A DNA stretch of 64,000 bases from Exiguobacterium antarcticum DSM 14480. GTDB taxonomy: Bacteria; Bacillota; Bacilli; Exiguobacteriales; Exiguobacteriaceae. Below are positions 9,864 to 18,758 of this stretch, piece after piece. Numbering within the stretch: the first letter of the stretch is position 1; each line of letters begins with the position of its first letter. The position numbers were made by a program, and so were the translations under genes. The stretch spans positions 372,001-436,000 of the forward strand of contig NZ_JMKS01000003.1 in NCBI RefSeq assembly GCF_000685865.1, given 5' to 3'. The notes beneath the pieces are model-generated. The model worked only from the letters and a program-made list of their open reading frames with translations. It was not told the origin of the DNA and did not search any database.

Positions 9864-11066
9864 TCATTTTTCAGTCGTTTCACTTGACATCCAACGCCGG
9901 ATGAATGCCCCTGTCGGATCGTATTTTTGTTGTTGGAATTCCGGGTTGAATCGTGGTGTACGTGTCGCGTTTCCGACCCCTGCAATGTAGGCCCAGTTCC
10001 CATAATTGGAAGCGACATCGTGGTCAATCAACTGCTGTTCAAAATAACGCGCCCCGATCCGCCAATCTTGTTTCAGATCGTGAATCAAATAACTCGCCGT
10101 AATCTGGCGTCCACGGTTCGACATCCATCCCGTTTCTCGAATTTCACGCATGAAGGCATCCACGAATGGTTGACCGGTCCGTCCCGCCATCCAGGCATCG
10201 ACCGCCGATTGATCCGTTTTCCATGTCAGATGACCATCTCGCAAGCCATTGGACCGAAAGAGCCGATGTCCCGTCTCCCGCATCGTCAAGTGGAAAAAGT
10301 CACGCCACAACAATTCGAAGTATAACCAATAAGTCGATTCGTTCGCCCCATGCAGACGTTCAGTTCGTTGTAACTCTGCCATGACACGCCGTGGCGAAAG
10401 CGAACCGTTCGCAAGCCAAGCCGATAATTTGGAGGAATCATCGCGATCAAAGCCGTTCCGTGTCTCTTTATAAGTAAAGACAGGTCGTTCCAGGTACTCG
10501 GTCAAACGAGCACGCCCTGCCGCTTCACCGCCTGCAAACGGAAATGACGTATGCGGATGATCCATAGCTCTCACCTCTTGCGGTTCAACATACCGGACTT
10601 CTCCCGGTGCATCGATCGGTTCCGCGAATCGACCGGACTCTTCGACTCTTTTTCGAAATGCCGTAAAGACTCGTTTCAGTTCATCACTACCGATGTCTTC
10701 CCGAAGATGTAACGTTTGTGTCTCATACATACAGGCTGTAAACTGTCGCAGAACCTCCTGTTCCAGACATTCTTCGTAAAAACCAGTCATCCTGTGAAAA
10801 TAGAGGACATCCTCCGGTTCAATGAACCGCGAGAGTTGTTCCATCGACCCCCCTCGCAAAATCGTCAGTTCGATTCCAAGTTGCCCTAAATGATCCCGTA
10901 AGGATTGGAGCGTCTCCCGTTCAAATGTCACGTGTTGGTGACCTCTCGTCTCTGTCTCACGTTGAATGAAAAGTGCTCGGACCGTCTGTTGTTCGCTACA
11001 GGCACGCGACAATGCTTCATGATCATCGACCCGTAAATCATTTCGATACCATACGATTCCCGCCAT
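9864..11066 (-). CDS. Cryptochrome/DNA photolyase, DASH-like
   Basis: Flavoprotein expected to repair cyclobutane pyrimidine dimers with light or to act as a DASH cryptochrome. The N-terminal alpha/beta antenna domain begins GIVWYRNDLRVDDHEAL. The C-terminal FAD domain holds MSNRGRQITASYLIHDLKQDW and DHDVASNYGNWAYIAGVGN, patterns characteristic of the DASH branch rather than class I photolyases. At 400 residues it is clearly shorter than usual DASH proteins (close to 500). AAAGGAG precedes the ATG. It is a single gene between the 6S RNA and a 39-residue gene in the opposite direction. Activity on single- versus double-stranded DNA cannot be told. Confidence 0.87.
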   Translation of the reverse strand: MAGIVWYRNDLRVDDHEALSRACSEQQTVRALFIQRETETRGHQHVTFERETLQSLRDHLGQLGIELTILRGGSMEQLSRFIEPEDVLYFHRMTGFYEECLEQEVLRQFTACMYETQTLHLREDIGSDELKRVFTAFRKRVEESGRFAEPIDAPGEVRYVEPQEVRAMDHPHTSFPFAGGEAAGRARLTEYLERPVFTYKETRNGFDRDDSSKLSAWLANGSLSPRRVMAELQRTERLHGANESTYWLYFELLWRDFFHLTMRETGHRLFRSNGLRDGHLTWKTDQSAVDAWMAGRTGQPFVDAFMREIRETGWMSNRGRQITASYLIHDLKQDWRIGARYFEQQLIDHDVASNYGNWAYIAGVGNATRTPRFNPEFQQQKYDPTGAFIRRWMSSETTEK

Positions 11067-11148
11067 TTCATCAGCTCCTTTTTTCTTTTCTACTCGTACT
11101 ATCTCAGTCTTCCGCTCTTACGCAAAGAATCAATGTGCGGAAAAGGTT

Positions 11149-11176
11149 TTGTTTTTTTGCTTTAGTGGAATATAAT
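11149..11176 (+). promoter_or_regulatory. Promoter of the 39-residue gene
   Basis: TTGTTT (11149-11154) and TATAAT (11171-11176) are spaced 16 bases apart, 33 bases before the start codon at 11209. Confidence 0.65.
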
Positions 11177-11208
11177 TAGTACAACTTACGTAAGGAGTGA
11201 ATCATTTC

Positions 11209-11328
11209 ATGGCAGCTAAAAAAGGGAAATTAAAGACATTAATCACGCTCGCTACGACGGTCGGACCGATCGTCTACAAATTCTATAAAAAACAACAAGC
11301 TAAAAAATCAATCAATACACCAAAATAA
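11209..11328 (+). CDS. Small basic protein, 39 residues, function unknown
   Basis: An intact short gene with all expected signals: a consensus -10 TATAAT upstream, TAAGGAG 11 bases before the ATG, and a strong terminator right after the stop. The product (starting MAAKKGKLKTL and ending SINTPK) is very lysine-rich with one hydrophobic helix (LITLATTVGPIVYKFY, residues about 11-26), so it could be a small membrane-associated or amphipathic peptide. No family is recognised. It is divergent from phr, and the two share a 142-base intergenic region. Confidence 0.72.
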   Translation: MAAKKGKLKTLITLATTVGPIVYKFYKKQQAKKSINTPK

Positions 11329-11337
11329 TGCATCCCT

Positions 11338-11376
11338 TAAAACACGCTTCCCTTATAAAGAGAAGCGTGTTTTTTG
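11338..11376. terminator. Terminator of the 39-residue gene, possibly bidirectional
   Basis: AAACACGCTTC pairs with GAAGCGTGTTT across an A/T-rich loop, followed by a T-run on the plus strand and preceded by A residues; it could also end the mpg transcript from the other side. Confidence 0.85.
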
Positions 11377-11439
11377 ATGTCTAGCTTTCTTTTGCTTTAT
11401 CTCCATTCCGATGGACTTCACATATTTCCTCCGTGTTTT

Positions 11440-12027
11440 TCATTTTTTGCTCACTCCACTGCTCCCCTCTTCGTAAAAACGCCAAGGGTATGCCGTTGCC
11501 TCGCCGGCGTTCGGAATCCCGATTCGAGTCGTCTGCACGATCGTTCCTGCAGGGCCTGCCTCGATTTGAAAACGAGAATCCGTATATACATCCACAGCGG
11601 AGTCAGCCGTCGTCAACCCGAAGGCTTGGCACAACTTCGCCGGTCCATTGACGAGATTTTTTTGTTCCGTTTTTGTCAATGTCGCATACGGTTTCGCAAA
11701 CCGACGAGTTGCGATGAGGTCATGCCCGCTGATAATCTCCGCGCCGCGCAGTAAGACCGCATATCCTTGACCACTCTCCCCACAGACGATGTTCAGACAA
11801 TGGTGCATGCCATAAGTGAAATACACATAGATGTGACCGGCCGGTCCAAACATCGGTGCCGTCCGCTTCGTTGGGCGTCCGCTGTAGGAATGGGCCGCTT
11901 GATCGTATGGTCCAAGATAGGCTTCAACCTCCACAATCCGCATCGTGACTGCACCAACCGTCAGAAGACTTCCGAGTAATTCCGGCGCGACATCGACCGG
12001 TGATCGTTCAAAAAAAGACCTTTCCAT
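11440..12027 (-). CDS. mpg: 3-methyladenine DNA glycosylase (MPG/AAG family)
   Basis: Base-excision repair enzyme that removes alkylated purines. The 195-residue protein has the AAG signature ElLGxLL near residue 18, the catalytic-region segment VEVEAYLGPYDQAAHSY with its general-base glutamate, FGPAGHIYVYFTYGMHHC, and NGPAKLCQAFGL. The ATG at 12027 was chosen because AGGAGG lies 7 bases upstream, while the ATG at 12033 is only one base from it. The ribosome-binding site directly abuts the T-run of the aspS terminator, so expression probably depends on read-through from hisS-aspS. Confidence 0.93.
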   Translation of the reverse strand: MERSFFERSPVDVAPELLGSLLTVGAVTMRIVEVEAYLGPYDQAAHSYSGRPTKRTAPMFGPAGHIYVYFTYGMHHCLNIVCGESGQGYAVLLRGAEIISGHDLIATRRFAKPYATLTKTEQKNLVNGPAKLCQAFGLTTADSAVDVYTDSRFQIEAGPAGTIVQTTRIGIPNAGEATAYPWRFYEEGSSGVSKK

Positions 12028-12040
12028 CTTCATTCCTCCT

Positions 12041-12079
12041 AAAAAAAACAGATTTCCCTCTGACCAGAAGGAAATCTGT
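12041..12079 (-). terminator. Terminator after aspS
   Basis: CAGATTTCC pairs with GGAAATCTG around a 12-base loop, followed on the minus strand by T8 (12041-12048), which touches the AGGAGG of mpg. Confidence 0.85.
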
Positions 12080-12084
12080 GTTGT

Positions 12085-13851
12085 TTATGATTGTTTGACT
12101 GCCGTCCGGATCGACAATTCGTTTAATTGTGCATCCGAGACCGGACTTGGTGCTGCTGTCAACAAGTCACTCGCCGACGCCGTTTTCGGGAAAGCAATCG
12201 TATCCCGTAAATTCGTTCGTCCCGCGAGTAACATGATGAGACGGTCAAGACCTAACGCAATCCCCGCATGCGGCGGCGTTCCGTATTCGAACGCTTCCAT
12301 CAAGAATCCGAACTGTTCGTTCGCTTCTTCTTCCGTGAATCCAAGCAATTTAAACATCCGCTCTTGAATATCCCGTTCGTAAATCCGTTGTGATCCTCCA
12401 CCTAACTCATACCCGTTCAAGACGAGGTCATACGCAACGGCAAGGACGCTGCCTGGGTCCGTCTCCAGTTTATCGAGATCTTCCCGGCGTGGCATCGTGA
12501 ACGGATGGTGGTTCGCATAAAAACGACCATCTGCTTCTTCAAATGTCACGAGTGGGAAATCCGTCACCCAAAGGAAATTGAAGACAGTCTCATCAATCAA
12601 TCCAAGTTCTTTTCCAAGTTTTTGGCGAAGTGCACCGAGGCTGTCGGCAACAATCGAAGCTTTTGCCGCCACGAAGACAAGTAAGTCACCGGCTTCAGCA
12701 GCCGTTGCGTCAACAAGACGTGCCGTCGCTGCTTCATCAAAGAACTTCGCGATTGGCCCGTTCAGACCTTCTGCTGTCACTTTGACCCACGCAAGACCTT
12801 TTGCGCCGTAGATAGCCGTGAATTCTTGTAATTTATCAATATCTTTACGTGAAAACTGATCTGCTGCACCTTTGACGTTTAAGGCCTTGACTTCGCCCCC
12901 TGCTTCAAGCGCCATATCAAAGACTTTAAAACCGGCTCCTGTGACCGCTTCCGCGACATCAATCAACTCAAGACCAAAACGTGTATCCGGCTTATCTGAA
13001 CCAAAGCGGCTCATCGCTTCTACATGAGGCATCCGTGGGAACGGTGTCGTGATGTCTTTTCCGAGTGTTTCTTTCATGACACGTGTCATCATCGCTTCCA
13101 TCATCGCGTACAAGTCTTCGACATCCATGAAGCTTGTTTCGATATCGACCTGTGTGAATTCCGGTTGGCGGTCTGCTCGTAAATCTTCGTCACGGAAACA
13201 ACGGGCGATTTGGAAGTACCGCTCAAAACCAGACACCATCAACAATTGTTTAAACAATTGCGGTGATTGTGGCAAAGCATAGAATTCGCCGGGATGGACA
13301 CGACTTGGAACGAGGTAATCGCGTGCGCCTTCCGGTGTCGACTTCGTCAAGATTGGTGTTTCGACTTCAAGGAAGTCTTGTTCGTCGAGGAAGTTTCGCA
13401 TGATGTTCGAAGCTTTCGAACGCAGGCGGAATGTTTCTTGCAGCGACGGGCGACGTAAGTCCAAATAACGGTACTTCAGACGAAGATCCTCGGATGTTTG
13501 TTCCGCTTCTTCACTGATCGGGAACGGCGTCATTTTCGAAGCGTTCAAGATGATGACTTCATCCGCGACGACTTCAACTTGTCCCGTTGGAATGTTCGGA
13601 TTCGGATTTTCACGTTTGATGACGGTTCCTTTAATATCGAGCACGTATTCTGAACGAATCGTTTCCGCTAAGCGGTGTGCCTGTTCGTTTTCCGGTTGGA
13701 AGACGACTTGGACGATCCCTGTCCGGTCGCGTAAGTCGAGGAAAATCAATCCACCTAAGTCACGGCGTTTTTGAACCCATCCTTTTAACTGAACTGCTTG
13801 CCCAATTGTTTCTTCTGTTACTGTTCCGTTCATATGTGTACGTCCGATCAT
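12085..13851 (-). CDS. aspS: Aspartyl-tRNA synthetase
   Basis: Class IIb synthetase of the bacterial type, 588 residues. N-terminal OB anticodon-binding domain ([22 protein letters not shown]), class II motif 2 with [18 protein letters not shown], a GAD insertion domain in the middle (about residues 290-420), and motif 3 [13 protein letters not shown] near the C-terminus. AAAGGAGG precedes the ATG, which overlaps the hisS stop by four bases (ATGA), so translation is coupled. The hisS-aspS T-box appears to carry an aspartate codon as specifier. Whether the enzyme discriminates tRNA-Asp from tRNA-Asn cannot be judged here. Confidence 0.97.
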   Translation of the reverse strand: MIGRTHMNGTVTEETIGQAVQLKGWVQKRRDLGGLIFLDLRDRTGIVQVVFQPENEQAHRLAETIRSEYVLDIKGTVIKRENPNPNIPTGQVEVVADEVIILNASKMTPFPISEEAEQTSEDLRLKYRYLDLRRPSLQETFRLRSKASNIMRNFLDEQDFLEVETPILTKSTPEGARDYLVPSRVHPGEFYALPQSPQLFKQLLMVSGFERYFQIARCFRDEDLRADRQPEFTQVDIETSFMDVEDLYAMMEAMMTRVMKETLGKDITTPFPRMPHVEAMSRFGSDKPDTRFGLELIDVAEAVTGAGFKVFDMALEAGGEVKALNVKGAADQFSRKDIDKLQEFTAIYGAKGLAWVKVTAEGLNGPIAKFFDEAATARLVDATAAEAGDLLVFVAAKASIVADSLGALRQKLGKELGLIDETVFNFLWVTDFPLVTFEEADGRFYANHHPFTMPRREDLDKLETDPGSVLAVAYDLVLNGYELGGGSQRIYERDIQERMFKLLGFTEEEANEQFGFLMEAFEYGTPPHAGIALGLDRLIMLLAGRTNLRDTIAFPKTASASDLLTAAPSPVSDAQLNELSIRTAVKQS

Positions 13852-15128
13852 TGTACTTCCTCCTTTAATTTCGCAACAATCGTGTCGGCAACTGCTGACA
13901 GTGGGACATCAATCTGTTCACCGGTCGACATATCTTTTAGCGCCGCTGCACCACGCTCGACTTCTTCGTCTCCGAGGATGACGGTAAAGCGTGCTTTCAT
14001 GCGGTCTGCTGCTTTGAATTGTCCTTTAAACTTCCGTCCGAGGTAATCACGATCCGCGACGAGTCCTTCTAGACGCATCAATTGCAGCAAACGGGTTGCC
14101 GTTTTTTCGACTTCATCGTTCCCTTGCGCCACGATGAAGACATCAATCGACTCATCGATTTCCGGTAAGACCGCTTCGTTTTCAAGCGCCATCAACAAAC
14201 GTTCGATTCCAATACCAAAACCGATTCCCGGTGTCGCCGGTCCACCAATCTGTTCGACAAGTCCGTTGTAGCGACCGCCGCCACAAAGTGTCGTGATCGC
14301 CCCGAAACCTTCTGCTTCCGACATGATTTCAAACGACGTGTGGTTGTAATAGTCAAGACCACGAACGAGCGTCGGATCAATGACGTACTCGATGCCTAAC
14401 GCATCCAGATGAAGCAAGACTTGATCAAAATAGTCTTTTGATGCCGGGTTCAAGAAGTCAAGAATCGATGGTGCCGTCGCCATGCTCGGGTGATTGCGAT
14501 CGACCTTACAATCAAGGACACGCAGTGGATTGGCTTCGAGACGATTCTGGCAGTCCTGACACAACTCATGCGCAACGGGCTTGAAGTGATTGACAAGCGC
14601 TTCCCGGTGCGCCGCTCGACTTTCACTGTCACCGAGTGAATTGATGACAAGCTTTAATTTCTTTAAGCCGAATGACCGATAGATGCTCATCGCAAGACTG
14701 ATGACTTCTGCATCGATTGCCGGTTCTTCACTGCCTAGCGCTTCGACGCCGTATTGGTGCAGTTGACGGAAGCGACCCGCTTGGGGACGTTCATACCGGA
14801 ACATCGGTCCGATATAAAATAACTTGACCGGCTGATTCGGTGAACCGTACAGTTTATTCGTCACGAACGATCGGACAACGGCAGCCGTCCCTTCCGGACG
14901 AAGCGTAAACTGTTCTTTTCCACGTTTTTCAAGCATGAACATTTCTTTCTGGACGATGTCCGTCGTCTCCCCGACACCCCGTTTAAACAGTTCTGTTTCT
15001 TCGAAGATTGGTGTTCGGATTTCCTTGTAGTTATAACGTTTACTGATCTCCCGTAACTGGTTTTCAATATACTGCCAACGCTCGACCGTACCCGGAAGCA
15101 CATCAAACGTTCCGCGTGGTAATTTCAT
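13848..15128 (-). CDS. hisS: Histidyl-tRNA synthetase
   Basis: Class II synthetase, 426 residues. The catalytic core shows [11 protein letters not shown] at the N-terminus, [20 protein letters not shown] (motif 2), the histidine-A motif [14 protein letters not shown] and motif 3 [15 protein letters not shown], followed by the C-terminal anticodon-binding domain from about residue 325. The ATG at 15128 has AAAGGAGG at ideal spacing; an in-frame start further upstream would lie in the leader. First gene of the hisS-aspS operon, behind a T-box. Confidence 0.97.
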   Translation of the reverse strand: MKLPRGTFDVLPGTVERWQYIENQLREISKRYNYKEIRTPIFEETELFKRGVGETTDIVQKEMFMLEKRGKEQFTLRPEGTAAVVRSFVTNKLYGSPNQPVKLFYIGPMFRYERPQAGRFRQLHQYGVEALGSEEPAIDAEVISLAMSIYRSFGLKKLKLVINSLGDSESRAAHREALVNHFKPVAHELCQDCQNRLEANPLRVLDCKVDRNHPSMATAPSILDFLNPASKDYFDQVLLHLDALGIEYVIDPTLVRGLDYYNHTSFEIMSEAEGFGAITTLCGGGRYNGLVEQIGGPATPGIGFGIGIERLLMALENEAVLPEIDESIDVFIVAQGNDEVEKTATRLLQLMRLEGLVADRDYLGRKFKGQFKAADRMKARFTVILGDEEVERGAAALKDMSTGEQIDVPLSAVADTIVAKLKEEVQ

Positions 15129-15150
15129 CCTAATTCCTCCTTTTGAATAC

Positions 15151-15406
15151 AAAAAAAGTCCTCGTCCGCAAAGGGACGAGAACTTGAAGATCCCGTGGTA
15201 CCACCCTGGTTGCTGAATCTAATTCAGCCACTCGGTGCAGTTAACGCCTGCTTACGATTTTCCCTACTCTACTGTTTCAGGAAAATACCTCAGAAGGGTC
15301 TTTCATCTAGTTCGCCTGATCACCCTTCCAGCCAAGGGGTGACTCTCTACGCAGCCGAGCTCTAAACTACTCTTCTTCATCATCGGTTCTAATATCGTTC
15401 TGTTAT
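15151..15406 (-). promoter_or_regulatory. T-box riboswitch leader of hisS-aspS (apparent Asp specifier)
   Basis: The T-box core AGGGTGGTACCACG is at 15194-15207 on the minus strand, followed by a strong hairpin (15158-15183) and T7 terminator. In stem I, AGAAG pairs with CTTCT at the base, an AGTA S-turn follows, and TTTAG pairs with CTAGA above. The specifier loop then reads TGAAAGACC, with GAC at 15298-15300; no CAT or CAC is visible there. That suggests sensing of tRNA-Asp for the whole operon. The codon assignment comes from hand folding. Confidence 0.85.
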
Positions 15407-15411
15407 CCCCT

Positions 15412-15440
15412 ATATTGCCTCGTTCGAAAGATCCTGTCAA
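15412..15440 (-). promoter_or_regulatory. Promoter of hisS-aspS
   Basis: Perfect TTGACA (15435-15440) and CAATAT (15412-15417) on the minus strand, spaced 17 bases, starting 8 bases after the dtd stop. Confidence 0.78.
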
Positions 15441-15448
15441 GACTTTGG

Positions 15449-15886
15449 TCACTTTTCTAAAATCAAGGTGACCGGACCATCATTGACGAGTGCCACATCC
15501 ATCATCGCTCCGAACTGTCCCGTTTCGACCGTCAGTCCCTGCTTACGCAAACGGTCATTAAATGCTTCGTACAGTTCGTTCGCGTGATCCGGTTTTGCGG
15601 CTTCCGTAAATGCTGGGCGTCGCCCTTTTTTAACATCTCCGTATAACGTAAACTGGGAAACGGATAAAATACTTCCGTCGACATCCTGAAGCGATCGGTT
15701 CATCCGTTCTTCCTCGTCCTCGAATACACGTAATCCCGCAATTTTATCCGCCAACCAATTGACTTGTTCTAGCGTATCTTCATGCGTGACCCCGACGAGT
15801 AAAAGAAATCCTTGATCGATTTGACCGGTAATCGATCCATCGACCGTCACGCTTGCTTCTTTGACCCGTTGTAATACGACTCGCAT
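15449..15886 (-). CDS. dtd: D-aminoacyl-tRNA deacylase
   Basis: Removes D-amino acids (and mischarged glycine) from tRNAs. The 145-residue protein has the two DTD signatures: [10 protein letters not shown] (about residues 75-84) and [10 protein letters not shown] near the C-terminus with the cross-subunit Gly-cisPro. AAGGAG lies 10 bases before the ATG and overlaps the end of rel, so the two are co-transcribed as in B. subtilis. Confidence 0.96.
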   Translation of the reverse strand: MRVVLQRVKEASVTVDGSITGQIDQGFLLLVGVTHEDTLEQVNWLADKIAGLRVFEDEEERMNRSLQDVDGSILSVSQFTLYGDVKKGRRPAFTEAAKPDHANELYEAFNDRLRKQGLTVETGQFGAMMDVALVNDGPVTLILEK

Positions 15887-15899
15887 TCCTATCCGCTCC

Positions 15900-18098
15900 T
15901 TATGTCATCATGACGCGATGTACGGCATACACGTCTGATATCTGTTTAATCCGGTCGACCACTTTCTGCAAGTGGTTGACGTTGTCAATCGCAATCGTCA
16001 TTGAAATCTTCGCTTGTTTGCTGTCGTCCCCTTTACCACTTACGGCAACGATATTCGTATTCATCGCCGAGACGGATTGAAGGACGTCATTTAAGAGACC
16101 CGCTCGGTCAAATCCAGAAATCTCAATTTCGACATTATAACTCTTGACCGTCTTGCCCTCATGTTCCCATTCGACTTCCAGCAATCGTTCCGGATTTTGT
16201 TCGTGAATGACATTCAGACAATCCGCCCGGTGGATCGAGACACCACGTCCGCGTGTGATATAGCCGACGATATCGTCTCCCGGTACCGGATTACAGCACC
16301 GGCTCATCCGAACCAACATATTGTCGATTCCTTTGACACGAACCCCTTCCGGATTTTGTTTTTTCGGTCGGTCGAACGTCTTCATCCCACTGATGGCATC
16401 GTTGAGTTCAAGGTTTTTTGATTCTTTATCCTTGCGCAATTTTTCCGTCAATTTATGCGCGACTTGAGCGGCTGTCAATCCATGATAACCAACCGCGGCA
16501 TACATATCTTCCTCTTGACCGAAGTTGAACTTCCGTGTCACGTCTTCAAGTGTCTTGTCGTTGATGACATCCTTCGGTTCAAAACCAAGCTTCTTCACTT
16601 CTGCCTCAATCAGCTCGCGGCCTTTGGAGACGTTTTCTTCCCGTTGTTGGCGCTTGAACCATTGACGAATCTTATTTTTCGCTTGACTTGAGACACAAAT
16701 CTTCAGCCAATCCTTGCTTGGTCCGTAACTGTGTTTTGATGTGACGATTTCAATGATGTCACCGGTTTTCAGTTTATAGTCAATCGGTACCATCCGTCCG
16801 TTGACTTTCGCTCCGATCGTCCGGTGTCCGATTTCCGTATGAATCCGGTACGCATAATCAATCGGCACCGATCCTTTAGGTAATTCGATGACATCACCCT
16901 TTGGTGTGAAGACATACAACATGTCGCTAAAGAAATCGACTTTGACAGATTCCATGAATTCCTCTGCATCGGCTGTATCTTTTTGAAGCTCTAAAATTTC
17001 ACGGAAATGAGCGATTTTATCTTCAAAACCGGATTTTGCTTCCTGTTCCTTGCCTTCTTTGTAAGCCCAGTGTGCGGCAATTCCGTACTCGGCGATGAAA
17101 TGCATATCGCGTGTCCGAATTTGCACTTCAAGCGGTTCACCCTTTGGCCCGATGACCGTCGTATGCAGTGACTGGTACATGTTCGGTTTAGGCATGGCGA
17201 TATAGTCCTTGAAACGTCCCGGCATCGGTTTATATTGTGTATGAATGATTCCGAGCACCGCGTAACAATCTTTGATCGAGTCGACGATGATCCGGACGGC
17301 CATCAAATCATAAATTTCGCTGAATTCTTTTTTTGAATTTTGCATTTTATTATAAATCGAATAGATGTGTTTCGGGCGGCCATCCACATCCGCTGCAATC
17401 TCAACTTCTTCGAGTACTTCGTTAACTTCATCAATCACGGATGTGACCAGTGCTTCCCGTTCCGTCCGTTTTTGTTTCATCATCGAGACGATCCGGTAGT
17501 ATTGTTGCGGATTGATGTAACGAAGACTGATATCTTCGAGTTCCCATTTAATCGTCGATATCCCGAGTCGATGCGCAAGCGGCGCAAAGATTTCGAGTGT
17601 TTCTTCTGCTTTTTGGACTTGTTTTTCTTTCACCATATGTTGTAACGTCCGCATATTGTGCAAACGGTCGGCTAGCTTAATCAAGATCACACGGATATCT
17701 TCTGCCATCGCAATGAACATCTTCCGGTGGTTTTCAGCTAATTCTTCCCGTTTGGATTTGTATTTGATTTTACCGAGTTTCGTCACACCATCAACGAGCA
17801 TCGTCACGTCTGCTCCAAAACGTTCCGTTAGTTCCTCCAGCGTAATGTCAGTATCCTCGACGACATCATGAAGAAGAGCGGCAACGATCGTCGTCGCATC
17901 CAGTCCGATATCCACTAGTATCCCCGCTACTTGAACGGGGTGAATGATGTAAGGTTCACCCGATCGACGAAATTGTCCTTCATGCTCGTCTTTTGCGAAT
18001 TGATAGGCACGTTCGATATCCTTGACTTCTGCCTCGGTCATGTACTCCGCACATCGAGCGAGAAGGTCTTCTACATTTACGATTTGTTTATTTGTCAT
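15900..18098 (-). CDS. relA: Bifunctional (p)ppGpp synthetase/hydrolase Rel
   Basis: Long RelA/SpoT homologue that makes and degrades the stringent alarmone. The 732 residues carry the HD hydrolase domain (H53, H77-D78 in LLHDVVEDT), a synthetase domain ([10 protein letters not shown] and [20 protein letters not shown]), a TGS domain ([15 protein letters not shown], about 390-450), a zinc-finger segment ([20 protein letters not shown]) and a C-terminal ACT domain. Because the HD residues are intact, it should be bifunctional. GAGGATAAGGG precedes the ATG. It follows apt with its own promoter, and dtd lies downstream. Confidence 0.97.
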   Translation of the reverse strand: MTNKQIVNVEDLLARCAEYMTEAEVKDIERAYQFAKDEHEGQFRRSGEPYIIHPVQVAGILVDIGLDATTIVAALLHDVVEDTDITLEELTERFGADVTMLVDGVTKLGKIKYKSKREELAENHRKMFIAMAEDIRVILIKLADRLHNMRTLQHMVKEKQVQKAEETLEIFAPLAHRLGISTIKWELEDISLRYINPQQYYRIVSMMKQKRTEREALVTSVIDEVNEVLEEVEIAADVDGRPKHIYSIYNKMQNSKKEFSEIYDLMAVRIIVDSIKDCYAVLGIIHTQYKPMPGRFKDYIAMPKPNMYQSLHTTVIGPKGEPLEVQIRTRDMHFIAEYGIAAHWAYKEGKEQEAKSGFEDKIAHFREILELQKDTADAEEFMESVKVDFFSDMLYVFTPKGDVIELPKGSVPIDYAYRIHTEIGHRTIGAKVNGRMVPIDYKLKTGDIIEIVTSKHSYGPSKDWLKICVSSQAKNKIRQWFKRQQREENVSKGRELIEAEVKKLGFEPKDVINDKTLEDVTRKFNFGQEEDMYAAVGYHGLTAAQVAHKLTEKLRKDKESKNLELNDAISGMKTFDRPKKQNPEGVRVKGIDNMLVRMSRCCNPVPGDDIVGYITRGRGVSIHRADCLNVIHEQNPERLLEVEWEHEGKTVKSYNVEIEISGFDRAGLLNDVLQSVSAMNTNIVAVSGKGDDSKQAKISMTIAIDNVNHLQKVVDRIKQISDVYAVHRVMMT

Positions 18099-18159
18099 CC
18101 CTTATCCTCACCCAGTCCCCGGGATTGATTACGCTGAATCCCTAATATATATATCTTCT

Positions 18160-18188
18160 ATTATCGTGAAATTTTGATAATATGTCAA
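18160..18188 (-). promoter_or_regulatory. Promoter of rel-dtd
   Basis: TTGACA (18183-18188) and GATAAT (18160-18165) on the minus strand with a 17-base spacer. The -35 box starts right at the T-run of the apt terminator. Confidence 0.82.
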
Positions 18189-18230
18189 AATAAAAAGAAA
18201 TACCCCCCCGACTACAGCCGAGAGGATATC
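18189..18230 (-). terminator. Terminator after apt
   Basis: ATATCCTCTCGGC pairs with a G-rich arm (GTCGGGGGGGTAT, several G-T pairs) and is followed by a T-rich tract on the minus strand. Confidence 0.75.
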
Positions 18231-18239
18231 TACTACGTA

Positions 18240-18758
18240 TTAATCTGCGTAACGAATCAAGGACAAGATATCGTATCCTTCTAATTTTTCACGTCCGCCT
18301 AACCCATCGAGTTCAATCAAGAATCCGATTCCGGCAACTGTTCCGCCAAGCTGTTCAATCATTTTGATTGTCGCTTCGATCGTTCCACCTGTCGCAAGTA
18401 AATCGTCTAGAATGACGACGCGTTGTCCGGGTTGGATCGCATCGTGATGCATCGTCAAGACATCTTTTCCGTACTCGAGACCATACTCGACACGAACTGT
18501 CTCACGCGGTAGTTTCCCTTCTTTACGAACCGGTACGAAACCGATTTCCATCGCGTAAGCGGCTGGACAACCTACGACGAATCCACGTGCTTCCGGACCG
18601 GCAATGACGTCAGCATCTTGTTTACGCGCATAATCGATCAAGGCGTCGACCGATTGTTTGTAGGCAGGACCATTCTGCATCAGTGATGTGATATCTTTGA
18701 AACTAATTCCTTCTTTCGGCCAGTTTTCGACCTCTTTTATATGCTGTTTGAACTCCAT
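18240..18758 (-). CDS. apt: Adenine phosphoribosyltransferase
   Basis: Purine salvage enzyme that makes AMP from adenine and PRPP. The 172-residue protein shows the PRPP-binding motif [13 protein letters not shown] (about residues 118-130), [12 protein letters not shown] and the N-terminal FKDITSL. AGGAGG lies upstream. Its start overlaps the end of recJ by 22 bases, and the recJ-apt-rel order is that of B. subtilis. Confidence 0.96.
   Translation of the reverse strand: MEFKQHIKEVENWPKEGISFKDITSLMQNGPAYKQSVDALIDYARKQDADVIAGPEARGFVVGCPAAYAMEIGFVPVRKEGKLPRETVRVEYGLEYGKDVLTMHHDAIQPGQRVVILDDLLATGGTIEATIKMIEQLGGTVAGIGFLIELDGLGGREKLEGYDILSLIRYAD

Noticed and set aside
9581-9990. Plus-strand reading frames of 78 and 127 codons opposite the 6S-like RNA and the phr 3' end
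   Set aside because: No ribosome-binding site or codon pattern; they are by-products of the structured RNA and the antisense of phr.
11353-11421. Possible 22-residue gene on the minus strand (GTG behind GGAGGAAATAT) downstream of mpg
   Set aside because: It ends within the terminator hairpin of the 39-residue gene, is very short and has no recognisable features; chance is more likely.
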